Source: Paenibacillus chitinolyticus NBRC 15660
GTDB taxonomy: Bacteria; Bacillota; Bacilli; Paenibacillales; NBRC-103111
Direction: 5' to 3'
Length of the DNA stretch: 64,000 nucleotides
NCBI RefSeq assembly: GCF_000739915.1
Contig: NZ_BBJT01000007.1
Span: 1-64,000, forward strand
The translations under genes were made by a program, and so were the position numbers. The notes beneath the pieces are model-generated. The model was not told the DNA's origin. It worked only from the letters and a program-made list of their open reading frames with translations, and searched no databases. This document shows positions 36,215-44,433 of this stretch, in pieces. Within the stretch, counting starts at the first letter, position 1. Every line of letters starts with the position of its first letter.

Positions 36215-37581
36215 GTACTCGCCCCCTCTGCTGCCCCGGTCTGGTCTCCGTTAGCGGCGGCAAGTCCGAGTGCTTCCGAGACGGGATGCCGCTTGAAGTA
36301 GACGTGCATGACGATCGACGTCACGACAAGAAGAAACACGTAGACGGACACGAACATAACGAACAGGGTCCCGATGCCCTGGGACTGCAGGGCCGCTTCG
36401 CTGGTCCGCTGCACGTGGTAAACCGTCCAGGGCTGCCGGCCCGTGCAGCTGAAGATCCAGCCGATCTCGATGCCCAGCATGGAGAGAGGACCCGAAGCGA
36501 CAAGGATGGCCAGAAGCCAGCTCGGGTAAGGCTTTTTGAACCAGATACGGATGAGCAGGCTCAGGAAGGCCACGGCGAGCAGGAACATGCCGATGAACAC
36601 CATCAGGTTAAAGAGGGTGTGAATGTACAGCGGCGGCCAGTTCTCCCGCGGGAATTCGTTCAGGCCCCGGACCACGGTGTCGAAACGGTTGCCTGCAAGC
36701 AAGCTGAGGAAGCCCGGCAGCTCGATCGCTCCCTTGATGGACTGCGTCGCTTCGTCGACTTTGCCGAAAATGGCAAGCGGGGCGTGAGACTGCGTCTCAA
36801 ACAGCCCTTCGGCGGCGGCGAGCTTTTCGGGGATGTGATGATGCAGCATCTGGGCCGTCGCATGTCCGTTGACGGCCGTGAAGGCCGTCATGATGCCGCC
36901 GAAGATGAGCGCGAGAAACAGGCCCTTGCGGTGGTAATCCGCTTCGCGTGGGGCTTTGCGTGCCTTCAGCAGCTTGTAAGCCGCCACGGACGCGACGGCG
37001 AAGGCGCCTGTCATATAGGCGGTGGACAGGACGTGCAGCGCCGTCGACCAGAAGCTCGGGTTGAACACGGCCTCCCACGGGCGGATGTCGACGAAGTCTC
37101 CGTTCGCGTTGATGGAGAACCCTCTCGGCGTGTTCATAAACGCGTGTGCGTCCGTGATCATCACGGCCGAAGCGCTCGCCCCGATCGCGACGAAGATCAC
37201 GCTGATGATCCGTACGACCGGAGGCAGCCGGTCGGCCGCATACAAGTAGATCGACATAAAGAGGGCCTCGAAAAAAAAGGCCCACATTTCGATCTGAAAC
37301 GGCAGAGCGATCACCTGCCCGACGATCCGCATGAAGCCTGGCCAGAGCAAAGAGAGCATCACGCCGACGATCGTTCCCGACGGAATCGCGACGCCCAGCA
37401 GAATGCCGGAAGCTTTCGTCCACCTTCTGGCGAGCACCACGTAGTCGCGGTCTTTTTTGACATGATACATGATTTCCGCAAACACGATCATCATCGGAAG
37501 CCCAACCCCGAGCGTCGCAAAAATAATATGAAACGCCATTGACGTGCCGAACAAGGCCCGCGCCATCACGACGGTATCCAT
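36211..37581 (-). CDS. cydA: Cytochrome bd-type quinol oxidase subunit I
   Basis: About 456 residues. An N-terminal heme-ligand His in FGTSMAFHIIFATLG, a GRQPW-type loop (CTGRQPWTVYHVQRT), nine or so helices and a short Q-loop, as in cyanide-insensitive CydA proteins of Bacillota. It binds hemes b558, b595 and d and oxidises quinol. ATG 37581 follows AAAGGAGTG; the longer frame has no such site. No Rex-type operator was identified upstream. Confidence 0.92.
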   Translation of the reverse strand: MDTVVMARALFGTSMAFHIIFATLGVGLPMMIVFAEIMYHVKKDRDYVVLARRWTKASGILLGVAIPSGTIVGVMLSLLWPGFMRIVGQVIALPFQIEMWAFFFEALFMSIYLYAADRLPPVVRIISVIFVAIGASASAVMITDAHAFMNTPRGFSINANGDFVDIRPWEAVFNPSFWSTALHVLSTAYMTGAFAVASVAAYKLLKARKAPREADYHRKGLFLALIFGGIMTAFTAVNGHATAQMLHHHIPEKLAAAEGLFETQSHAPLAIFGKVDEATQSIKGAIELPGFLSLLAGNRFDTVVRGLNEFPRENWPPLYIHTLFNLMVFIGMFLLAVAFLSLLIRIWFKKPYPSWLLAILVASGPLSMLGIEIGWIFSCTGRQPWTVYHVQRTSEAALQSQGIGTLFVMFVSVYVFLLVVTSIVMHVYFKRHPVSEALGLAAANGDQTGAAEGAST

Positions 37582-37767
37582 AGATCCACACTCCTTTTGT
37601 AGCCACCCGGCCCAATTCTTTCCTGTAATATGGGTCAAAAAGGAGGGAAGTATGCGTTTGGGTAAGGGGAGATGAAACTGCTTAAGAGAATTCATTGTCT
37701 GACAGGAGCAGACAACGATCCTCGTCCACGTCTTTTAATTCCCTAAAATAGGAAGGGCGTCCAGTGC

Positions 37768-37977
37768 TCATTTTGTATTCATACACCTCCCCGTTTTTTG
37801 CCCATTTTTCAATTGCTTAGGGGTATGTTTTGATACAAATCCAGGTCCGAATTGGCCTTTTGCTGTTCCTCTGACGGAACGGAAATAATCTACTGATTTT
37901 GTTTTCCTGACCAAGGCAGAATATTGTTTTCCCCTGCTAACGAGATCAGCAAACAGAAACAGCAAAAAGATTTCCAA
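37768..37977 (-). CDS. Possible small protein with hydrophobic N-terminus
   Basis: 69 residues, start TTG 37977 after AAAGGAG (seven bases). It has a short hydrophobic start (EIFLLFLFADL), then a basic, polar remainder. It shares an ATATTGAATCTA element in its upstream region with the secreted-protein gene at 40168, which supports it being real. No family recognised. Confidence 0.3.
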   Translation of the reverse strand: MEIFLLFLFADLVSRGKQYSALVRKTKSVDYFRSVRGTAKGQFGPGFVSKHTPKQLKNGQKTGRCMNTK

Positions 37978-38069
37978 CAAAATGCTCCTTTAGAGGTTGT
38001 ATAGAAAAGAATGAGGGAAAATTGATTTAGATTAGATTCAATATTTTCTATGTAAAATAAGATATATCT

Positions 38070-38105
38070 AAAAAAAGTCGCCCTGACCGGATGGCCAAGG
38101 CAACT
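38070..38105 (-). terminator. Terminator after the BlaR1-type gene
   Basis: The minus-strand stem GTTGCC / GGCGAC with an inner TTGGCC/GGTCAG is followed by a T7 run, 18-52 bases beyond the stop at 38123. Confidence 0.65.
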
Positions 38106-38122
38106 GTTAAACTATAAGTGCA

Positions 38123-39628
38123 TTATTTTCTTCTAATAACAGCTGCATTTTCGTTCACCGCTAGAACTTCAACTTTACCTGAATTAGTTATGGAATCTTT
38201 GTTTTTCAACCAGAATTGACTGGGAACAAACTCTATATTTTCAATAACGACTAGCCACTCACCATCACGCTTGACAACCGGTATTCCATAAACCGGAAGT
38301 TTGCCTAGATCACTATATGTCTTCGAAAGGTATGCTTTATACTCACCTACATTCAGCTTCTCTATCTTCTCAATTTTGAAATCAATTAATGTATTAGGAT
38401 TAAGCCCTTTGTTCGCAAAAACATCTGCAGCCAACTTGTTAGCCACCGGCTGGCTGTATCTAACGTCAATCGTATGAGATAAAAAAGTATCTGCATCTTG
38501 GAAATGCTGCAGTGCTTCAAAAGTTTTAGTAACCACTTCTTTCACCCGGACATCTTCTGATTTCACCTCTTCCTCCGCTTTTGCACTAGTTAAAGATACA
38601 GCAGCTAGAAGAGCAAGAGCTAGCATCCCAACTAATGACCATTTATATGAAGCCCTTTTTTGGATAATCATTTGAATTCTCCTTTTTAAATATCTTTTAT
38701 TGTCTAGCATGCTCACGGAGTGAACGGTTAAGGGGGGTTTTTGAAAATATTCCATCCATTTAATTAGCACAGCCGCATATTCTTGACTCTGTTGTTTGTT
38801 CATACTGGATACTGCTAAGTAATCACTTGCAATTTCCTGATCTTCACGCATTTTCCTAAGAGCTAGCCATAAAAGGGGATTAAACCAGTGAATAATAACC
38901 AATATATTAACTATCCAGTTTACTCCTATGTCTTTACGTTTAAGATGAGCAAGCTCATGCAGAAAAACATGCTTCCATTCCTCTGTCGAGAAACTTTCAA
39001 CCCCCTTCGGTGGAATAAGAATTCTGGGCCTCCACAATCCATATAAAGACGGTACACAAACGGCACTCGTGGTCATCAGTGGAACTCTGCGATTAATGCC
39101 TATAATTTGTTTACATGTTTCTAATTGTTCCAGCAATGATGAATCCATACATGGTTTAGAATTTTTCTTCAAAGTAATAGCAAACTTTCTGTTTGCCCTA
39201 TATATAGCGATACTTATCAAAAGTACTCCCGCAATCCAGATAAAAGATAACCAATTCAATAAATAGAAGTTACTCTTTCTTGAATGACTATCGAAGCTTT
39301 TTAAATAATTGACGTTTTCGCCATTAATATTTACATCCATGTTGTTATTGGAAATTGTCATTGTAGTGTTCGGCTGTAAGCTACTCGGTTGTAAGGTCAC
39401 TGCCTCGTGTGGGTTTATATCCAGATAGTTAAAAATACTAAGTTGACTTCCCAAAGAGTCTGGAAGAAGCAGACGAAGTATAAGAAGGAGCCATAAGTAA
39501 TAATTCCAAGAAGCTGGCAAGCGATCTTTGAAGAGGACTTTTATCGTAAGAATTAATACAACCATAACCCCGGCCTTAAAGGAAATGTTAAGAATAAATA
39601 AAAAAACAGGCTGAAAATTTAGAAGCAT
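38123..39628 (-). CDS. BlaR1-type M56 metallopeptidase receptor with an unusual sensor domain
   Basis: 501 residues. Four or so N-terminal membrane helices and the zinc motif HELAH (224-228, with a downstream EIASD at about 265) match BlaR1/MecR1 proteases, which cut their partner repressor when a signal binds outside. A further helix at about 328-347 leads to an extracytoplasmic domain (about 358-470). That domain is not a penicillin-binding transpeptidase but the same domain as in the neighbouring secreted protein (40168-41070). The ATG is one base after the blaI-type stop, with AAAGGAG. The signal is unknown. Confidence 0.88.
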   Translation of the reverse strand: MLLNFQPVFLFILNISFKAGVMVVLILTIKVLFKDRLPASWNYYLWLLLILRLLLPDSLGSQLSIFNYLDINPHEAVTLQPSSLQPNTTMTISNNNMDVNINGENVNYLKSFDSHSRKSNFYLLNWLSFIWIAGVLLISIAIYRANRKFAITLKKNSKPCMDSSLLEQLETCKQIIGINRRVPLMTTSAVCVPSLYGLWRPRILIPPKGVESFSTEEWKHVFLHELAHLKRKDIGVNWIVNILVIIHWFNPLLWLALRKMREDQEIASDYLAVSSMNKQQSQEYAAVLIKWMEYFQKPPLTVHSVSMLDNKRYLKRRIQMIIQKRASYKWSLVGMLALALLAAVSLTSAKAEEEVKSEDVRVKEVVTKTFEALQHFQDADTFLSHTIDVRYSQPVANKLAADVFANKGLNPNTLIDFKIEKIEKLNVGEYKAYLSKTYSDLGKLPVYGIPVVKRDGEWLVVIENIEFVPSQFWLKNKDSITNSGKVEVLAVNENAAVIRRK

Positions 39629-39629
39629 A

Positions 39630-40007
39630 TTAGTCGCCGCTCCTTTTATCCAAAAGGGATTTTAGCTCTTCGATATCCTCTTTAGATAAAGACCGTTTGT
39701 TTAAAAACTCAACTATTACAGGTTTAAAAAGATTTCCTCTTACTTTGTGCAAAAACGATTGGGTTTCTGCCAATATGCAATCCTTCTCTTCATATAGGGC
39801 GTAATACTGATAAATGCGGCTGCTCATGTCCGCCTTGATTGCATTTTTTTGAACCAGTCGTGCAATTAAGGTTCTAACGGTTTTTGAACTCCACTCAGGA
39901 TGACTCATCGATTCAATAATTTCACTTGCTGTGAGGGATTTTTTTGCAGACCAAAGCACCTTCATTATCTCCCACTCTGCATCGGAAATGCGTAGGTTTG
40001 GATTCAT
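39630..40007 (-). CDS. BlaI/MecI-family repressor
   Basis: 125 residues. The winged helix (ISDAEWEIMKVLWSAKKSLTASEI, then SKTVRTLIARLVQKNAI) is typical of BlaI/MecI, followed by a dimer helix region with KEDIEELKSLLDK. Such repressors are cleaved by BlaR1 proteases. ATG 40007 follows AAAGGA. First gene of the blaI-blaR1 pair; its promoter lies in a perfect palindromic operator. Confidence 0.92.
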   Translation of the reverse strand: MNPNLRISDAEWEIMKVLWSAKKSLTASEIIESMSHPEWSSKTVRTLIARLVQKNAIKADMSSRIYQYYALYEEKDCILAETQSFLHKVRGNLFKPVIVEFLNKRSLSKEDIEELKSLLDKRSGD

Positions 40008-40026
40008 AGTTCAAATCCTTTCACTT

Positions 40027-40080
40027 TAATATCGACTACAAGTGTAGTCTATATACAGACTACACTTGTAGTCGATATTA
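40027..40080. promoter_or_regulatory. 54-bp palindromic BlaI-type operator
   Basis: Two exact 24-bp inverted arms (40027-40050 and 40057-40080) flank a six-base spacer. Each arm holds a GACTACANNTGTAGTC dyad, the TACA/TGTA box of BlaI/MecI. The minus-strand TTGACT at its upstream end may be the -35 of the repressor gene. Autorepression of blaI-blaR1 is inferred. Confidence 0.8.
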
Positions 40081-40114
40081 GTCAACTTTTTTATGTGTTT
40101 TACCCCAAGAAAGA

Positions 40115-40164
40115 TAAAAAACAAAGCAGGTACTTTATTAAAATAAGCGCCTGCTTTGTTTTTT
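40115..40164. terminator. Bidirectional terminator after the secreted-protein gene
   Basis: A 13-bp stem AAAACAAAGCAGG / CCTGCTTTGTTTT with A/T runs on both sides, next to the stop at 40168. Confidence 0.85.
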
Positions 40165-40167
40165 AAT

Positions 40168-41070
40168 TTAATTATATACGTTTCCTGCCAAATCTGTACT
40201 GTAACCAGTAAGGTTTTCTAAATCTAAAACAAGAGGTTTGCTAGTTGGAACGTTGTTAAAATTAACATTATACCAATCAGCAGTCTGTTTATAATCATTC
40301 CAAATAGTTATGTTGCTCACTGGGGTGTTCCCAGATGGGCTGTATTCTTTTAAATAATAACCAATCCATGCTTTAACGCTTGAGTCACGTGACAACTGCC
40401 AGCCCTTTACAAAAGTTCCACTATTATATGCAACCGAAAAAGTTGTAGTGCCGGGCTTATAACCACTTCCATTAATAGGTTTAGCCTCATAGTAAAGCAC
40501 TCCGGAAGCCATCGGACTAATTACCGAATTATTACTGCTGTTTTTCACCACTTCACCTTTATGTTTTACTACTGTCACAAAATCATCTTTAGCAATAATT
40601 TCTTTTGCTGAACTATTAGCTGAAGGGGCATTTTTACTTTGTAAACCATCATTCTTAATGAAATCAATGGGTTCAATTATTACATACCATTTTCCATTTT
40701 CTTTGATAACTGGAACTTCATAAGCAGGGACTTGGCCAGTTGAACTAAATTTTTGAGAAACAAGGGCTCTATACTCACTCTCAGAAACCTTGCTTAACTT
40801 TTCAACATTATAATCAGTAAGGGTATTGGCATTTTTAGGATTCGAAAACGTGCTGCCAGCAATTTGCTTTCTTCCCTCTTCACTATAGCGCAAGTCTTTC
40901 GAAACCGCTAAATATGTATCATAATCACTGTAATTCTTTATTGATTTATAAAATTTATGAACAGTCGCCTCAACCTCTGTTAAACCATCATCTACCTTCG
41001 CTGAAGTTACAGATGAAAAAACTCCAAAAGCTAACGCTAATACTAAAACCATTGATCCGCTCTTTTTCAA
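40168..41070 (-). CDS. Secreted protein sharing the BlaR1-type sensor domain
   Basis: 300 residues. A signal peptide (MKKSGSMVLVLALAFGVFSS, cut near TSA-K), then residues about 30-140 that line up with the BlaR1-type receptor's extracellular part (shared anchors D-DTxL, RYS, NTLxD, EYxAxxS, PxYxxPV, GxWxVxIE), then a beta-rich tail (about 185-300) with no recognised family. The TTG at 41070 follows AAAGGGAGAG. It is not in the blaI-blaR1 operon, but its neighbour and shared domain suggest it is the target or a ligand competitor of the receptor. Confidence 0.75.
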   Translation of the reverse strand: MKKSGSMVLVLALAFGVFSSVTSAKVDDGLTEVEATVHKFYKSIKNYSDYDTYLAVSKDLRYSEEGRKQIAGSTFSNPKNANTLTDYNVEKLSKVSESEYRALVSQKFSSTGQVPAYEVPVIKENGKWYVIIEPIDFIKNDGLQSKNAPSANSSAKEIIAKDDFVTVVKHKGEVVKNSSNNSVISPMASGVLYYEAKPINGSGYKPGTTTFSVAYNSGTFVKGWQLSRDSSVKAWIGYYLKEYSPSGNTPVSNITIWNDYKQTADWYNVNFNNVPTSKPLVLDLENLTGYSTDLAGNVYN

Positions 41071-41266
41071 TTTAATCTCTCCCTTTATTTTTTTGACAAA
41101 GTTTAAATCTAATATAGATTCAATATAAACCCAAATTTTACTTTTCTTGTAATCACATATAAAATATAATTACCATTTGGAATTTACACCCATCTTTGTC
41201 TCTATATATAACGTTTTTCGAACCGTTAATGTGACATTTTTTTTAAAATATGTGGAGGAGGTTATT

Positions 41267-41821
41267 TTGAAAACATTAAACCATTCGATATTCCCCTTAG
41301 ATTTCCGAAATCTAAATCCTGACTCTCAAAGATCAATAATTAATGCTTTTTATGAATTAGCATATCAAAATGCGATATTAATTTTAAAAGATAGATCTTT
41401 AGCGGAAGATGCCGCACATGATACGCTAATAAAAGTTCTTGAATGTGGTCCTAATTTAAAACACGATCATAATATTAAATCTTGGATCAGGCAGGTAGCC
41501 CGGAATGCAGCATACGACATAATAAGGAAAAATAAAAAATATGATTATTCACTGCGCCATGAAAAGGTGATAAATAACCTCCACAGCCAATCCACTGAAG
41601 AATTTGTGGAAATTTTATTAAGAAATGAATGCTTATTAAAGAATATAGATGAACTTCGAGACGATTATCGAGTTTTGATCAAAATGCGTTACATGGATGA
41701 AATGCCTTATAAAATAATAGCAGGAAAATTAAATATTTCAGAGTCAGTTCTGAGCAAACGTGTAGAAAGAGCAAAAAAACAACTTATTAGTTTATTTATT
41801 CATGACTGGGAGCCTCTCTAA
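41267..41821 (+). CDS. ECF-type RNA polymerase sigma factor
   Basis: 184 residues. Region 2 is at about 20-90 (AYQNAILILKDRSLAEDAAHDTLIKVLE, then WIRQVARNAAYDIIRKNK) and region 4 at about 130-180 (YKIIAGKLNISESVLSKRVERAKKQL). The TTG at 41267 follows GGAGGAGG; a longer frame lacks a site. No anti-sigma gene is beside it; the divergent secreted-protein gene may be its target or partner. AT-rich codon use, as in the rest of the island. Confidence 0.85.
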   Translation: MKTLNHSIFPLDFRNLNPDSQRSIINAFYELAYQNAILILKDRSLAEDAAHDTLIKVLECGPNLKHDHNIKSWIRQVARNAAYDIIRKNKKYDYSLRHEKVINNLHSQSTEEFVEILLRNECLLKNIDELRDDYRVLIKMRYMDEMPYKIIAGKLNISESVLSKRVERAKKQLISLFIHDWEPL

Positions 41822-41868
41822 ACCTTAAATTTTATATTCATACTTCCAAAAGTCCCGCCTCGTCCGGA

Positions 41869-42350
41869 TTGATTGATGTAGGACACATACGGAAGACTTA
41901 CGATATAGATGTTAAACACCGGGCCTTCGCCATGTTCCTGGAAGCTGGACTTGGCTACAAAACGGTAGCCAAGAGATTAATGAAAGAATGGAAAGAAGAT
42001 GGAGGGAACTGCAAAGGGGACAAGAGAAAAGCGGCGTCAAACATAGCCGCTGATGAATGAGCTGTGGATTGGAAGCCACAACAACCTGGAGCTTGCGCTG
42101 GAAACGGTACACGCAGCCGTACACAAACGCCGAGTAACAAATCTGTTGCTCCACAGTGACCAGGGCTTTCAATATCCCCATAAGCAGTACCATGCCTTAT
42201 TGAAGCGCAAGAGGATGGAAGCAAGCATGTCACGTAATGGAGGATATTGGGATAGCGCCTGTATCGAGGTTTTTGGACACTTCAGTCGAATGTCTCCGAC
42301 TCCACACTTTTTTGAACGAAGGCCAGCTGATAATTTACATCTCATTTAAC
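41869..42350 (+). pseudogene. Decayed IS3-family transposase
   Basis: The stretch keeps parts of both IS3 frames. An OrfA-like piece is at about 41880-41975 (AFAMFLEAGLGYKTVAKRL) and an OrfB piece at about 42053-42285 (LLLHSDQGFQYPHKQYHALLKR, MSRNGGYWDSACIEVF). The central part of OrfB with two DDE residues is missing, and no inverted terminal repeats could be identified. It is a relic. Confidence 0.75.
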
Positions 42351-42450
42351 GTCCGCTTGCTTCCAACTTATCCTGGCACAAAAGAACGGACGAACTAAAA
42401 ATCTTACAAGAAAAACAGCCCCAAAGGTTCAACATACCCGTTTATCGCAT

Positions 42451-42496
42451 AAAAAAAGCCCCCTTCCTCTCAGTCTGGACTGAAAGGAAAGGAGCC
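42451..42496 (-). terminator. Terminator of the 86-residue gene
   Basis: The minus-strand stem CTTTCCTTTCAGTC / CTGAGAGGAAGG (imperfect) is followed by GGGCT and a T7 run, about 30-70 bases beyond the stop at 42524. Confidence 0.7.
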
Positions 42497-42523
42497 GCCT
42501 GAACCTGACGGGGCAGGAAAGCT

Positions 42524-42784
42524 TCAGGAACGCGTGCCGTTGTGCAGGTCTTCGATCTCCTGCCGCAGACCGTTTTCGACTTCCTCGAATGCGGGCTGGT
42601 TAAAGCTCAGCGAAGCGTTCTCCACAGCGCGCTCGGCACGCTGGATGGCCCGTTCCGCTTGCTCTTCAAGCTGGGCTGTCGGATGAGACAGCGCTTGGGA
42701 GACGGCGTTGTGGACCTTTTCCACCGAATTTTGCGCCTGAGAAATCGGGTTTTGCGACTGCAAACTGGAATCGCGCTCGGTCAT
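42524..42784 (-). CDS. Small helical soluble protein
   Basis: 86 residues, mostly long helix with Ala, Glu and Gln (QLEEQAERAIQRAERAVENA), probably a coiled coil. No membrane segment and no Cys. ATG 42784 follows AAGGAGG; an ATG 18 bases earlier overlaps that site. No family recognised. Confidence 0.65.
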   Translation of the reverse strand: MTERDSSLQSQNPISQAQNSVEKVHNAVSQALSHPTAQLEEQAERAIQRAERAVENASLSFNQPAFEEVENGLRQEIEDLHNGTRS

Positions 42785-42874
42785 GATGGAAGCCTCCTTC
42801 ATCTCGATAGGAATTTCAGACTCCTATAGGATGGGGCAATCCGGCCGTGTTTATGCTACCAGGCTGTTTGCGGA

Positions 42875-44242
42875 CTAAGAAATGATTCCAACCGAGTACA
42901 AGAAAATAAGGACGATCAGCGGCGGAATCACGATGCGGAGCAGGAACACCCACACCCGCAGCAGTGTGCCTTTGAGTCCGGCTTCTTCCATGGCGCGTTT
43001 CGAGGCGTACGCGATAAAGAGCGTAACGACCAGGCCGCCGATAGGAAGCAGAATGTTCGAGGTGACGAAGTCCAAGGAATCGAACACCGTTTTGCCGCCG
43101 ATTTTGAAATTGCTCAGAACACCGCCGACCGACAAGGCCGAAGGCACACCGACGATAAAACAAACCGCGGTCGTCCAGGACGTCGCCTTAAGCCGCGACC
43201 ATTTCCAGCGGTCCATCGCAAAGGCGACCGGCACTTCCAGCAGCGACAGAATCGACGTGAAAGCGGCGATGGCCAGCAGGATAAAGAACAGGCCGCCGAA
43301 GGCCGCGCCCAAAGGCATCGAAGAGAACGCCGCAGGCAGCACGACGAAGACAAGTCCGGGCCCTTGAGCCGGCTCCAGGCCGAACGAGAACGTAGTCGGG
43401 AATACGATGAGGCCCGCGATAAGGGCATACAGCAGATTGCCCCCCGTAACCGCAACGGTCGCTTTGCCCAGAGACTGCTCTTTCTTCACGTAGGAGCCGT
43501 ACGTAATCATGACGCCCATCCCGACCGACATCGAGAAGAAAGCTTGCCCCAGGGCAACGAGCGCGGACTCGCCCGTCAGCTTGCTGAAATCCGGCTTCAG
43601 GAAAAATTCGATGCCCGCTCCGGCTCCCGGAAGCGTCAAGGCACGCGCCATCAGAATGAGCAGCACGACCGCAAGCGCGGGAATAAGCACCTTGTTGAAT
43701 TTTTCGATACCACCGGATACTCCTCTCGCAATTACCCAGCCGGAAAGCCCCAGAATAAGGAACTGCCAGGCTATCGGGCTGTACCCGGAGGTAAAGGTTT
43801 GAAACTGAACGGCGTAATCCGTTCCTTTGTACAAAGCCCCCGTAAAGGAGCTAAGCGCATAATGCAGCGTCCAGCCCGCAATAACGGAATAAAAAGACGT
43901 GATCATAAAGGAACCGAACACTCCGAGAAAACCGAAGAAGCTCCAGCGTTTGGAACCTGACAAATTAAGAAAAGAGGTGGAGGCGTTCCCCCGTCCCGCG
44001 CGTCCTATGGCCATCTCGGCCAGTAAGACCGGCATGCCGACGATAATGAGACAGATAATGAACAGCAGCACAAAAGCCGCTCCGCCGTATATCCCCGTTA
44101 TATAAGGAAATTTCCAAAGGTTGCCGAGGCCGATCGCACTCCCGATCGCCGACATGATGAAGCCGAGGGAAGAGAAACGTTCCCCGCTCTTTTCACCGGC
44201 TGCAGGGCCTGAAGCTCCCCCGTTTAAATCTTGTTTGCTCAT
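42875..44242 (-). CDS. Sodium-dependent transporter (NSS/SNF family)
   Basis: 455 residues, about 11-12 helices. The NSS signature GSAIGLGNLWKFPYITG is in the first helix, with substrate/Na+ residues as in LeuT-like prokaryotic members. It imports an amino acid or similar small amine with Na+ across the inner membrane. ATG 44242 follows CAGGTGA. It stands alone, with an inverted repeat (44331-44351) upstream. Confidence 0.9.
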   Translation of the reverse strand: MSKQDLNGGASGPAAGEKSGERFSSLGFIMSAIGSAIGLGNLWKFPYITGIYGGAAFVLLFIICLIIVGMPVLLAEMAIGRAGRGNASTSFLNLSGSKRWSFFGFLGVFGSFMITSFYSVIAGWTLHYALSSFTGALYKGTDYAVQFQTFTSGYSPIAWQFLILGLSGWVIARGVSGGIEKFNKVLIPALAVVLLILMARALTLPGAGAGIEFFLKPDFSKLTGESALVALGQAFFSMSVGMGVMITYGSYVKKEQSLGKATVAVTGGNLLYALIAGLIVFPTTFSFGLEPAQGPGLVFVVLPAAFSSMPLGAAFGGLFFILLAIAAFTSILSLLEVPVAFAMDRWKWSRLKATSWTTAVCFIVGVPSALSVGGVLSNFKIGGKTVFDSLDFVTSNILLPIGGLVVTLFIAYASKRAMEEAGLKGTLLRVWVFLLRIVIPPLIVLIFLYSVGIIS

Positions 44243-44330
44243 GCTTTCACCTGCTTGTGTAGTCTAGGATGTTAACGGTCTGTCTAAACAGAGGTTTATT
44301 CTATCGGAAAGGCGAGTGTGTGTCCAGTTA

Positions 44331-44351
44331 TTATTGACCTATGTTCAATAA
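44331..44351. promoter_or_regulatory. Inverted repeat upstream of the SNF transporter
   Basis: TTATTGA-N7-TCAATAA forms a perfect dyad about 90 bases upstream of the transporter start. A repressor operator is possible; nothing else supports it. Confidence 0.25.
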
Positions 44352-44387
44352 ATCACTATAAGTTCTCTAGGACTACAGCGGCGCAAC

Positions 44388-44416
44388 AAAAAACGGCCGC
44401 CCTCAAGGGGCCGCCG
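44388..44416 (-). terminator. Terminator of the siderophore ABC gene
   Basis: The minus-strand stem CGGCGGCC / GGCGGCCG with inner CCTT/AGGG is followed by a T6 run. It lies about 20 bases beyond the stop at 44434. Confidence 0.85.
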
Positions 44417-44433
44417 CGTTACGATCGATTCAA

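Larger units (their letters stand above)
37582..38122. other. AT-rich gap upstream of cydA
   Basis: The left edge of the AT-rich island. It holds the cydA promoter region, a possible 69-codon minus-strand gene (37768-37977), a TTTACA-16-TAATCT promoter-like pair near 38030-38058 (minus) and the blaR1 terminator. No other element is recognised. Confidence 0.4.

Noticed and set aside
36286-37542. Plus-strand frame of 418 codons
   Set aside because: Antisense shadow of cydA, which has clear family motifs.
38123-40007. Beta-lactam resistance system (blaR1-blaI)
   Set aside because: The receptor lacks the penicillin-binding domain and no beta-lactamase gene is nearby, so beta-lactam sensing is not supported.
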